A DNA stretch of 38,410 nucleotides from Hyphomicrobium sp. Its GTDB lineage: Bacteria; Pseudomonadota; Alphaproteobacteria; Rhizobiales; Hyphomicrobiaceae. The position numbers and the translations under genes were made by a program. Location of the stretch: NCBI GenBank assembly GCA_030148725.1, contig JASBSU010000034.1, positions 1 through 38,410 on the forward strand, read 5' to 3'. Positions 8,041 through 15,042 of the stretch are shown here, in pieces. Below the pieces are notes generated by a model. The model saw only the letters and a program-made list of their open reading frames with translations. It did no database searches and was not told where the DNA came from. How positions within the stretch are numbered: the first letter of the stretch is position 1; every line of letters begins with the position of its first letter.

Positions 8041-8216
8041 CCAATTGCAAACGACTCTGCACACGCCGCGAGACATGCTCACGCCGGCCGTTCCGCAGCT
8101 CCCTGCTTCGCACGAGCTGCAAGCCGACTGCCAGGTGAAGCCCTCCCGAGAAGTGCTCGTCGAGACCACGCGCCAACGGCGCGCATCTCAACCAGCCATG
8201 CTTAGGAGATTCACAC

Positions 8217-9218
8217 ATGGCAGTTCCTGGCCAGTCCGTGCTCGATCAGAGCGACTGGGACGACATCGCCACTTCGACGCTGCGCAAGCGCAGCAAGAAG
8301 GTGTCGAATGCTTTCGTCACCAACAACATTCTTCTCGATCGCCTCAAGACCAAGGGCATGCTCAAGCCGACTGACGGCGGGCGCTCGTTGGTCAAGGAGA
8401 TCAGCTACAAGGCCAACGAGACCGTCAAGCGGTACTCCGGCTATGAAACCCTGGACATCCGTCCGCAGCACCACCTGACGTCAGCTGAGTACACGCTGCG
8501 CCAGATGGCTGTTGCTGTCACCATGTCCGGCCTGGAGATGCTGACCAACGACGGCTCCTCGCAGGTGCTCAATCTGCTTGAGCAGCGCATCGAGAACGCC
8601 GAGCAGTCGATGATCGAAGTCCTCGGCGGCGACGTCTGGTCGGACGGCTCGGCTGATGGCGGCAAGCAGCTCGGCGGCCTCCAGCTGCTCGTGTCTGACA
8701 CCGGCCTCGGCACTGTCGGCGGCATCCCGTCTGACACGTGGTCGTTCTGGCGCAACAAGGCTGTCAGCATGTCCGGCTCTGGCATGGGCACGATGTCGGC
8801 AACGACCATCCAGTCGGGCATGAACCGCGTGTACCATAGCCTGGTGCTCGGCCGTCAGCATCCCGACCTCATCATCGCCAACACCAAGGCGTATATGTGG
8901 TATCTGGAGTCGCTGCAGACCATCCAGCGCATCACCAAAGATACCGACGCTTCGGCCGGCTTCCAGTCGCTCAAGTACATGGGCTCGGATGTCGTGCTCG
9001 ATGGCGGCATCGGCGACGGTGATGGACCGCAGGCCGATGGGCGGATGTACTTCATCAACTCGTCGACGATGTTCTACTCGCCCCACAAGGACCGCGACAT
9101 GGTCCCGCTCAACCCGACGCGCCACGTCGTGAACCAGGACGCCATGGTCAAGCTGATCGCTTGGGCCGGCACGATGGGCACGATCAACCGCCGGATGAAC
9201 GGCGTCCTCTTCGCCTAA
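8217..9218 (+). CDS. Major capsid protein
   Basis: 333 residues, with a strong AGGAG 8 to 9 bases before ATG. It has a dedicated promoter and a 170-base leader, as expected for the most abundant virion protein. The sequence, with segments such as KKVSNAFVTNNILLDRLKTK, VKEISYKANETVKRYSGYET and EQRIENAEQSMIEVLGGDVW, matches a phage coat family common in proteobacterial podophages. The central Gly/Ser-rich part (residues 140 to 200) suggests an insertion domain or loop. A hairpin follows 5 bases after the stop. Assignment rests on family pattern plus position after scaffold. Confidence 0.85.
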   Translation: MAVPGQSVLDQSDWDDIATSTLRKRSKKVSNAFVTNNILLDRLKTKGMLKPTDGGRSLVKEISYKANETVKRYSGYETLDIRPQHHLTSAEYTLRQMAVAVTMSGLEMLTNDGSSQVLNLLEQRIENAEQSMIEVLGGDVWSDGSADGGKQLGGLQLLVSDTGLGTVGGIPSDTWSFWRNKAVSMSGSGMGTMSATTIQSGMNRVYHSLVLGRQHPDLIIANTKAYMWYLESLQTIQRITKDTDASAGFQSLKYMGSDVVLDGGIGDGDGPQADGRMYFINSSTMFYSPHKDRDMVPLNPTRHVVNQDAMVKLIAWAGTMGTINRRMNGVLFA

Positions 9219-9223
9219 GCGCA

Positions 9224-9255
9224 ATAGTGGCTGGTGCGCAAGCACTGGCCACTAT
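9224..9255 (+). promoter_or_regulatory. 14-bp hairpin, twin of the 5376 hairpin
   Basis: ATAGTGGCTGGTGC pairs with GCACTGGCCACTAT around a GCAA loop. The inner stem, including the tandem T-G/G-T wobble, is identical to 5376 to 5407, while the outer six base pairs differ with compensation. No T-run follows, so it is unlikely to be an intrinsic terminator. It lies between the capsid stop and the ribosome-binding site of the next gene, and could be a processing or stability element that sets their relative expression. Confidence 0.65.
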
Positions 9256-9286
9256 CCCCGAGACATCAGAGCAGAGAGAGACAACT

Positions 9287-9775
9287 ATGGTTGCGAAACC
9301 CGTTGGGCACCTGATCGGTGCTGATACTCAGGCGGTCGACACGAAGGCGCGCTTCGCGCTCGGTGAGACCGTCGAATTGGAGAAGGGCGGCGAGGCCGTC
9401 TATCTCAAGGCAAGTGCTGCATTCGCAGGCGAAGGCTATGTCGGCGTGGTCGCTCCCGACCTCACGATTGCCCCCGCCTCGCTCACGACCACGGCCACGG
9501 CATTCGGCGCTCGCGTCGCTGTCGCTCAGGCTGCGGTTGGCGAGAACGAGTACGGCTGGTTCGTCTGGAAGGGCGAGTCTCAGGTCCGCGTCGCCGCGTC
9601 GTGCGCCGCCAACGTCGCCATCAACTCGACGGCAACGGCTGGCCAGCTCGACGATGACGGCACGGCTGGATCGGAAGTGATCGAGGGCGTCGTGCTGCAG
9701 GCTGCTCGCGCAGCTTCTGCTGGCAACGCACTCGCCACGCTGGTCAACGCCCGCGTCGGCGCCACCAAGGCGTAA
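9287..9775 (+). CDS. Probable capsid decoration / head stabilisation protein
   Basis: 162 residues from ATG 9287, with AGAGAGAG upstream; an in-frame TTG at 9161 lies inside the capsid gene. The composition is Ala/Gly/Val/Thr-rich with alternating hydrophobic residues (AVYLKASAAFAGEGYVGVVA; VAASCAANVAINSTATAG), suggesting a beta-sandwich. Size and place directly after the major capsid gene fit a decoration protein that binds the mature shell. No specific family is recognised, so the function is by position. It is flanked by hairpins on both sides. Confidence 0.65.
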   Translation: MVAKPVGHLIGADTQAVDTKARFALGETVELEKGGEAVYLKASAAFAGEGYVGVVAPDLTIAPASLTTTATAFGARVAVAQAAVGENEYGWFVWKGESQVRVAASCAANVAINSTATAGQLDDDGTAGSEVIEGVVLQAARAASAGNALATLVNARVGATKA

Positions 9776-9794
9776 GAACACCGCCCTCGTGGCG

Positions 9795-9800
9795 TATAAT
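9795..9800 (+). promoter_or_regulatory. Possible -10 (TATAAT) before the 9895 gene
   Basis: A perfect TATAAT with TGG two to four bases upstream, but no convincing -35, and the expected start would fall inside the hairpin at 9802. It may be an extension of the late promoter family or chance. Confidence 0.3.
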
Positions 9801-9801
9801 G

Positions 9802-9837
9802 GCGGCAGTGGGCTAGCGCCCGCTGCCGCTTTCGTTT
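9802..9837 (+). terminator. Hairpin with T-rich tail after decoration gene
   Basis: 12-bp stem GCGGCAGTGGGC/GCCCGCTGCCGC (one T-G wobble) with loop TAGC, followed by TTTCGTTT. It probably terminates or attenuates transcription between 9775 and 9895. Confidence 0.65.
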
Positions 9838-9894
9838 GGGAGCATGTTTGCGTCTTAGCCCAGCTCCTGACGCATGAACCTCCAAGGAGTACAG

Positions 9895-10692
9895 ATGGAT
9901 CAAGGTGAGATTACCCGCGCGTATGACGGTGCGCTCGGCGGTGCCCACAAGGGCGACGTCATTCCGATGTTTCGGAAGGAAGCCGTCCACAACGAGTACA
10001 AGTCAGCTGAGCAGGGTCGACCAATTTTCGATATGATCGACATGATTCAGATCGTCATCCCTGGTGACCCCAAGACCAGCGTCGTTCGCCTTGTGAAGGA
10101 AGAGGACAAGATCCGCTTCGCCGAGGCTTACGCCCAGTTCAAGGCGGGGCAGGAGATGGCGCTCGAAGGCACGCCGGTCGATGTGTGGCCGCGCCTCACC
10201 ATCGCTGAGGTTCACCAGCTCAAGCGGGCTGGCTTCTACACCGTCGAGCACGTCGCCGATTGCGCGGATTCCAACCTGGGCCGTCTCGGCATTGGCGGTC
10301 TCCAGCTTCGCGAGCTTGCCCGCGGCTTCCTCGAAGCAGCGAAAAATGGTGGCAACGCGGAACGGCTTGTCATGGAGAACTCGCAGCTGCGGTCGCAGCT
10401 GACGAGCGCCCTGCAGTCGATCCAGGATCTGACCGCCAAGTTTGAGGCGTTTGCCCGCAAGTCCGGCGCGGACGTCGGGCAGATCGACGTCGACACAGCC
10501 CTGAGCCACACGCGTGACGCCGTCGCAACGAAGATGCCGGCGCTCCCGGATGGCTGGCAGGAATTCGGCGTCAAGAAGCTGATCGAGCTGTGCGGCGACA
10601 AGGGCTTCGCGGTGACCCCGCGGAACAAGGAAGAGGCTTTCTCTCTGCTCAACGAGTACGAAGCCAAGCGCAACGCCACGCGCGCCAACTAA
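9895..10692 (+). CDS. Phage head-region protein with HhH-like and coiled-coil segments
   Basis: 265 residues. ATG 9895 is chosen over 9874 because AAGGAG lies 6 bases upstream of it. The N-terminal 75 residues are mixed, with a beta-like stretch (IQIVIPGDPKTSVVRLV). Residues about 95 to 150 (WPRLTIAEVHQLKRAGFYTV and LGRLGIGGLQLRELARGFLE) resemble helix-hairpin-helix repeats, and residues about 160 to 195 are a coiled coil. The C-terminus is basic and helical (NEYEAKRNATRAN). Proteins of this pattern occur between capsid and adaptor genes in podophages. A structural or minor capsid role is inferred, and no catalytic motif is seen. Confidence 0.7.
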   Translation: MDQGEITRAYDGALGGAHKGDVIPMFRKEAVHNEYKSAEQGRPIFDMIDMIQIVIPGDPKTSVVRLVKEEDKIRFAEAYAQFKAGQEMALEGTPVDVWPRLTIAEVHQLKRAGFYTVEHVADCADSNLGRLGIGGLQLRELARGFLEAAKNGGNAERLVMENSQLRSQLTSALQSIQDLTAKFEAFARKSGADVGQIDVDTALSHTRDAVATKMPALPDGWQEFGVKKLIELCGDKGFAVTPRNKEEAFSLLNEYEAKRNATRAN

Positions 10693-10700
10693 GCGCGTCG

Positions 10701-10719
10701 CAGTAAGCATACGTTACTG
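10701..10719. repeat. Dispersed palindrome, copy 5 (7-base spacer)
   Basis: CAGTAAgcatacgTTACTG: perfect 6-base arms, intergenic, 10 bases before the adaptor start. It abuts the GGGGAAG ribosome-binding site. Confidence 0.8.
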
Positions 10720-10729
10720 GGGAAGCCCG

Positions 10730-11437
10730 ATGGCAATGAATGTTCTGCAGATCGCCGAAGCACTCACCACGCGCGCCGGGCTTCCCAAGCCGTCCTCGAT
10801 CGTGGGGGCGTCTTCGGGCATCCCCGCTCAGACTCTCGCCCTGATGCAGCAGGCTGCGGCCGACTTGATCGTCTTCCACGACTGGAACTCGCTCAAGAAG
10901 GTCCACACGTTCACAGCAAGTGCACAGGAAAGCCAGTTCAACATCCTGGCAACACTGCCGGCGTTCAAGTCGCTTGACGCGGATACGGTCATCAACCTGA
11001 CGCGCAAAATCCCGATGCGGCCGGCCAACGCTCGCGAGCACACGGCAATTCGTCTCTCGCCATCGCCGTCGTGGCACAACCTGTACCGCATTCTCGATGG
11101 CAATCTTGTACTCCCTGGCAACAGCATCGCCGGGGACGAGATCCTGTTTGAGTATTGCTCGAATGCGTGGGTGCAGGACAAGGACTCGGCCGAGCGTCGC
11201 ATTGCTCCCACAAAGAACACAGACCTCGTTCTGCTCGACGACGAGGCGCTGATCCGCGGCGTGAAGTGGCTTTTCAAGAAAGAAAAGGGCCTCGCGTACG
11301 GCGAAGATCACAACGACTGGATGCGCTACATCATCCACCTTCGCTCGGTCGATACGCCAAAGGGTGACCTGTCGCTCAACACGCCAGCGGCAGCCGGCGG
11401 AGGCATGTTCTCCAACATCTACATCTCGCCGGAGTGA
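10730..11437 (+). CDS. Head-tail adaptor (P22 gp4-like)
   Basis: 235 residues, with GGGGAAG upstream of ATG. An N-terminal helical domain (TLALMQQAAADLIVFHDWNS) leads into LKKVHTFTA. The later IRLSPSPS, GDEILFEYCSNAWV and DDEALIRGVKWLFKKEKGL are the conserved features of gp4/gp11-type connector proteins. Those form a ring under the portal, seal DNA in the head and carry the tail. The gene order (adaptor, small gene, gp10-like hub) agrees. Identification is by family pattern. Confidence 0.7.
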   Translation: MAMNVLQIAEALTTRAGLPKPSSIVGASSGIPAQTLALMQQAAADLIVFHDWNSLKKVHTFTASAQESQFNILATLPAFKSLDADTVINLTRKIPMRPANAREHTAIRLSPSPSWHNLYRILDGNLVLPGNSIAGDEILFEYCSNAWVQDKDSAERRIAPTKNTDLVLLDDEALIRGVKWLFKKEKGLAYGEDHNDWMRYIIHLRSVDTPKGDLSLNTPAAAGGGMFSNIYISPE

Positions 11438-11440
11438 CGC

Positions 11441-11470
11441 GAAAAGTTGTGTGATCCACCGTGGTAAAAT
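11441..11470 (+). promoter_or_regulatory. Phage late promoter, member 3
   Basis: GAAAAG at 11441 and an extended -10 TGGTAAAAT ending at 11470, offset 24. The CCACCGTGG before the -10 recalls CCGCGTG in members 1 and 2. It is followed by a small hairpin GGGC-ATCA-GCCC (11471 to 11482) and lies 33 bases before the next start. Confidence 0.55.
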
Positions 11471-11502
11471 GGGCATCAGCCCAACAACCAACCGGTGATC
11501 AC

Positions 11503-11751
11503 ATGATGTCCCCCGACCAGCGCTCTGCGATGTCGCAGGCACTCGGCTCCGCGCCTCCTACGCAGATGCCCCCTGGTGCCGCCCCCGGCGGTGCTCCTGG
11601 TGGCGCGATGTCCCCCGAGCAGGCACAGCAGTTCCTCGCTTCCAAGGGCATTACCCCCGACGATCTTGAGACCCTAATCATGGCGATCGACACCGTCATG
11701 AATGCTGGCGGTGCTGGTGCCCCGCCTGCTGGTGGTCCGCCCCCCGCGTAA
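11503..11751 (+). CDS. Small Pro/Gly/Ala-rich phage protein
   Basis: 82 residues from ATG 11503 (a second ATG follows at 11506), with GGTGA 5 to 6 bases upstream. Low-complexity PPGAAPGGAPGGA leads into a short helical domain, SPEQAQQFLASKGITPDDLETLIMAIDTVM, and a Gly/Pro tail. The helical part alone looks folded. No family is recognised. It sits between adaptor and tail hub, so a small virion or assembly protein is the likely role. Confidence 0.65.
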   Translation: MMSPDQRSAMSQALGSAPPTQMPPGAAPGGAPGGAMSPEQAQQFLASKGITPDDLETLIMAIDTVMNAGGAGAPPAGGPPPA

Positions 11752-11760
11752 GGAGTGGCA

Positions 11761-13311
11761 ATGGGCCTCTGGGCTCCGCTTTCGCAGCAGCGTGGTCAGC
11801 AAGTCTCCAAGGGGCGCACTCGGCAGGCGCCCACTGGGGGCTGGAACGCGCGCGACCCGTCCGCACAGATGCAGGTCGGCGACGCACTCGAACTCGACAA
11901 CTGGTTTCCCCGGCACCGCGATCTTGTATCGCGTCCCGGGGCCACCACGACGTGCGAGACGGGGACGGTTGGCGCTGTCCGGCGCCTGATCGAATTCGAG
12001 CGCCTGAACGTCCAGAAGCTGATCGCAGCTGGCGACGGCAAGCTGTTTGATGTGAGCGGCAGCTCGCCGAGCGTCATCGGCGAGGGCTTCGGCAGCGACT
12101 ACTGGGCACACACGATCATCTCGCACCATCTGATCCTCGCCAACGGCGTAGATTTGGTTCAGAAGTACGACGGAACGACGCTGAGCCCGGCTGCTTACAC
12201 GAAGCACGCCGACGTCGTCGCCGACCTCGATTTGACCAAGATGATATTCGCCCACGTTCACGGCGGGCGCATCTACCTGATCGAGAAGGACAGCCAGGTC
12301 ATGTGGTACGGAGCGAATCCGCAGACCATAGGTGGCGACCTGTACCGTTTTGATTTCAAGACGGTCGACTCATTCAAGGGCACCCTCTTTGCGACGATGT
12401 CGATCACTCGCGACGGAGGCGATGGGCCTGATGATTACCTGGTCGCGCTGTTCTCGTCGGGCGACTGTGCTGTGTACGCCGGCACAAATCCGAGCGACGC
12501 GGATAACTTCCGCAAGATCGGCTCATTCAACATCGGTCGCCCGCTGTCGCGTTTCGGCTTCATTGACACTGGTGCCGACGTCGTCGCAATCACGGAGCGC
12601 GGCTACGAAAGCGTGACCGTTTCGATCCCGTTCGGAAACACCACGCCGAAGTCCAAAATCCTAAGCAACAAAATTCAGGACGTCGTTCTCGAAGCGACGT
12701 CTCGCGTCGACGTGAATGACGGCTGGTCACTGGCTTATCACAAGTCCCAGGCCATGCTGATCGTGAACGTGCCGCAGGGCAGCTCTTTTGTGCAGCACGT
12801 GCAGAACTTCGACACGAAAGCCTGGTGCCGCTTTACCGGCCTCAATGCGTCAGCGTGGGCGCGTAAGGGCTCGAAAATGTACCTGTCCACGACGTCGGGC
12901 TCCATCAAGCGCTTCGATGGCGTCAACGACGATGGGCGCCCCATCGCCGTCAACGCGCTCACCGCGTGGGACCGCTTCGACAGCGACTGGGCCATCAAGC
13001 ACCACAAGCTGCAGGAACACATCCTCAACTCCGTCGAGATGCCAGACATCTACGCGTCGATGGGGTCCGACTTCGCTGCCATTCCGATCGGGCCGACCGC
13101 TCAGGTGCCTGAGCAGGACGCGCCTGCGTATTGGGGCGTAGCGCGTTGGGATGACGCCTTCTGGACGCAAGAGAACACGACGCAGAAAATCATGACTGGT
13201 TGTGAGACCCTTGGCGGTGTTTCCGCCCTTCGCCTTTATGCGCTCGTCCAGCGCGCGCCGCTCGCGTGGACGTCGACCAAGTACATCTACGAGAACGGAG
13301 GGCTGCTGTGA
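11761..13311 (+). CDS. Tail hub / stabilisation protein (P22 gp10-like)
   Basis: 516 residues. AAGGAG lies 5 to 6 bases before ATG 11761; an in-frame GTG at 11755 is part of that site. The N-terminus WNARDPSAQMQVGDALELDN followed by WFPRHRDLVSRPGATTTCE matches the start of P22 gp10-type proteins, which bind below the adaptor and plug the tail. The rest is beta-rich, with repeated blade-like units (LIAAGDGKLFDVSGSS; GRIYLIEKDSQVMWYG; KMYLSTTSGSIKRFDG) consistent with a propeller-like hub. The stop overlaps the GTG start of the acetyltransferase gene. Confidence 0.72.
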   Translation: MGLWAPLSQQRGQQVSKGRTRQAPTGGWNARDPSAQMQVGDALELDNWFPRHRDLVSRPGATTTCETGTVGAVRRLIEFERLNVQKLIAAGDGKLFDVSGSSPSVIGEGFGSDYWAHTIISHHLILANGVDLVQKYDGTTLSPAAYTKHADVVADLDLTKMIFAHVHGGRIYLIEKDSQVMWYGANPQTIGGDLYRFDFKTVDSFKGTLFATMSITRDGGDGPDDYLVALFSSGDCAVYAGTNPSDADNFRKIGSFNIGRPLSRFGFIDTGADVVAITERGYESVTVSIPFGNTTPKSKILSNKIQDVVLEATSRVDVNDGWSLAYHKSQAMLIVNVPQGSSFVQHVQNFDTKAWCRFTGLNASAWARKGSKMYLSTTSGSIKRFDGVNDDGRPIAVNALTAWDRFDSDWAIKHHKLQEHILNSVEMPDIYASMGSDFAAIPIGPTAQVPEQDAPAYWGVARWDDAFWTQENTTQKIMTGCETLGGVSALRLYALVQRAPLAWTSTKYIYENGGLL

Positions 13312-13736
13312 TTGAGATCATCGCCGCGCCGGCCGTTGCCTCGTGGGTTGCAGACCGCATCAGCGGCGTTGACGACGCGTGCGCGTTCGGCCCCCTTACC
13401 GCCATCGGCGTCGGCGTCAATGGAAAGCCGATCGCTGGCTTTGTCTTCTCCGATCTGCGCACGTCCAAGCATGGCAATGACGTGCGCGTCACTGTCGCGG
13501 CAGAACGCGGCACGCGATGGGCTCGCCCGCAGATCCTCACCTACCTGTTCGACTACGCGTTCAACCAGCTCGCCTGCGCTCGCGCCACCTTCATTATTCG
13601 CGAAGGCAACGAACGAGCAGAGCGCGTCGCCAAGAAGCTCGGATTTCGCAAAGAGGGCGTAATCCGGCGCGGATGGGATGGCAAGACAAACGCCCTGATC
13701 TACGGGCTCCTCAAAACTGAGTGCAGGTATCTCTGA
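13308..13736 (+). CDS. GNAT-family N-acetyltransferase (phage-encoded)
   Basis: 142 residues. GTG 13308 overlaps the previous stop (GTGA), with GGAGGG upstream. The pattern is a GNAT fold: an N-terminal beta/alpha part, a central sheet, then ERGTRWARPQILTYLFDYAF in place of the acetyl-CoA binding loop-helix, and NERAERVAKKLGFRKEGVIR followed by RGW, the classic C-terminal half (asx-x-x-lGF-x-x-EG). The stop overlaps the ATG of the next gene. Small GNAT genes inside tail modules are recurrent in podophages. The substrate is unknown: protein tail parts, a host protein or a small molecule are all possible. Confidence 0.78.
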   Translation: MIEIIAAPAVASWVADRISGVDDACAFGPLTAIGVGVNGKPIAGFVFSDLRTSKHGNDVRVTVAAERGTRWARPQILTYLFDYAFNQLACARATFIIREGNERAERVAKKLGFRKEGVIRRGWDGKTNALIYGLLKTECRYL

Positions 13737-15022
13737 TGGCAAAAGGTGGCTCCTCCGCAGCTCCGGCCGCACCCGATCCAATGAAGACGGCGCAGGCGCA
13801 GCAGCAGCTGAACACGCAGGCGGCGCAGGACAACGCGAAGTACAGCGCCGTCGATATGTACGGCCCGTACGGCAGCGTGATCTACCAGCGCGACGCGAAC
13901 GGCGTGCCGATTTCGCAGACGACGTCGCTTGACCCGACGACGAAGCAGACGATGGACACGCAGAACCAGATCGGCCTCGATCTGGCGAAGCGCGCTCAGA
14001 ATGCTCTCGGCGGCATGCCAACCGACCAGTACAAGATGGCGACCAGCGCGCCGTACGACCCGCGCAGTGTAAACACTGCCGCTATGAACGTGTGGTCGAA
14101 GGGCGCCAACGACTTCGCGTACAATCCGAACAGCTACGGCGACCTGCAGGCGTTCGACCAGAAGGCCGCGGACGCGGTGTGGAACTCGGGCAAGTCGCGC
14201 CTCGACCCGATCTTTGCGCAGCAGCGCGATCGCAACGCGCAGACCTACGAGGACCGCGGCTTGCCGATCGACGGCGAGGCGGCGCGACAGGTCAACCGCA
14301 ACACAGAGGCGAACCAGAACGACGCGTACATGCAGCTGGAGAACCAGTCGTATCTGGCCGGCCATCAGGTCGGACAGGATCGCATCAACATGGAGCAGAA
14401 TCTGCGCTCCAACGCGATCAACGAAGCGCTCACGTTCAACAACCAGGGCAACAGCGACTTCCTGCAGAAGCTCCAGACCGAGCAGGGCTTGCGCTCGCAG
14501 ATCCAGAACGAAGACATTCAGGACCGCGACCGCGCCTTCAACGAGGCCAGCATTTGGCTGCAGGGCTCGCCCGTCTACGGCACGCCGGGACAGGTGCAGG
14601 CGCCGCAGTATCAGACGCAGGCGGCCGACTACGCCGGCAATGCCTACGCGTCAGCCAACATCAACGCGCAGAATTACCAGTCCGCCCAGGCGCAGAAGGC
14701 GGCCATGTGGCAGGGCATAGGTCAGGGTGCAATGGCAGGCGCCTCGCTTTGGAAGATGTCCAGCAGCTCACTCAAGATCGAGCTTGGGGACGCCGACAGC
14801 TTCCTCAAGCGCGCCGGCCGGCTCAAGATTCGCCATTACGTGTACCGAGATCCCGCGCACGGCGATGGCGACCAGATCGGACCCTGGGCAGAAGACTACG
14901 CGGCGCTATTTGGCGGTCCAACCGACCGCATCAACATCGGCAACGCGCTGTTCGTTCTCTGGCGCGCGTTCCAGGAGCTTGTCGAGAAGATCGACGCGCA
15001 GCAGCCGGCGGCAGCCGCGTAA
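13736..15022 (+). CDS. Internal virion protein with possible S74-like C-terminus
   Basis: 428 residues from ATG 13736, overlapping the preceding stop (TGATG); an in-frame GTG at 13721 is less likely. Residues 20 to 290 are Q/N/A/D-rich and largely helical (AQAQQQLNTQAAQDNAKYSA; NEDIQDRDRAFNEASIW), as in ejection proteins. From residue about 342, SSSLKIELGDADSFLKRAGR and LKIRHYVYRDPAHGDGDQIG then PWAEDYAALFGG resemble the intramolecular chaperone (S74) layout of fibre proteins: an SxxLK start, a Y-x-Y core and iG-x-x-AeD. I am not sure of that domain. Coupling to its neighbours suggests one ejection-protein set. Confidence 0.65.
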   Translation: MAKGGSSAAPAAPDPMKTAQAQQQLNTQAAQDNAKYSAVDMYGPYGSVIYQRDANGVPISQTTSLDPTTKQTMDTQNQIGLDLAKRAQNALGGMPTDQYKMATSAPYDPRSVNTAAMNVWSKGANDFAYNPNSYGDLQAFDQKAADAVWNSGKSRLDPIFAQQRDRNAQTYEDRGLPIDGEAARQVNRNTEANQNDAYMQLENQSYLAGHQVGQDRINMEQNLRSNAINEALTFNNQGNSDFLQKLQTEQGLRSQIQNEDIQDRDRAFNEASIWLQGSPVYGTPGQVQAPQYQTQAADYAGNAYASANINAQNYQSAQAQKAAMWQGIGQGAMAGASLWKMSSSSLKIELGDADSFLKRAGRLKIRHYVYRDPAHGDGDQIGPWAEDYAALFGGPTDRINIGNALFVLWRAFQELVEKIDAQQPAAAA

Positions 15023-15023
15023 C

Positions 15024-15042
15024 CAGTAACAGGTGCTTACTC
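15024..15042. repeat. Dispersed palindrome, copy 6 (7-base spacer)
   Basis: CAGTAAcaggtgcTTACTC. It ends at the base before ATG 15043, and its spacer supplies the likely ribosome-binding site (CAGGTG). Confidence 0.8.

Noticed and set aside
14064-14079. Palindrome GCAGTGTAAACACTGC as another dispersed site
   Set aside because: It lacks the GTAA-N6-8-TTAC layout; the match to GTAA is only through the centre. Probably chance within coding sequence.
14092-15042. Upstream extension of the 15043 ejection gene
   Set aside because: The frame is open but overlaps the whole end of the preceding gene, is Arg-rich and lacks a start signal. ATG 15043 follows that gene's stop.
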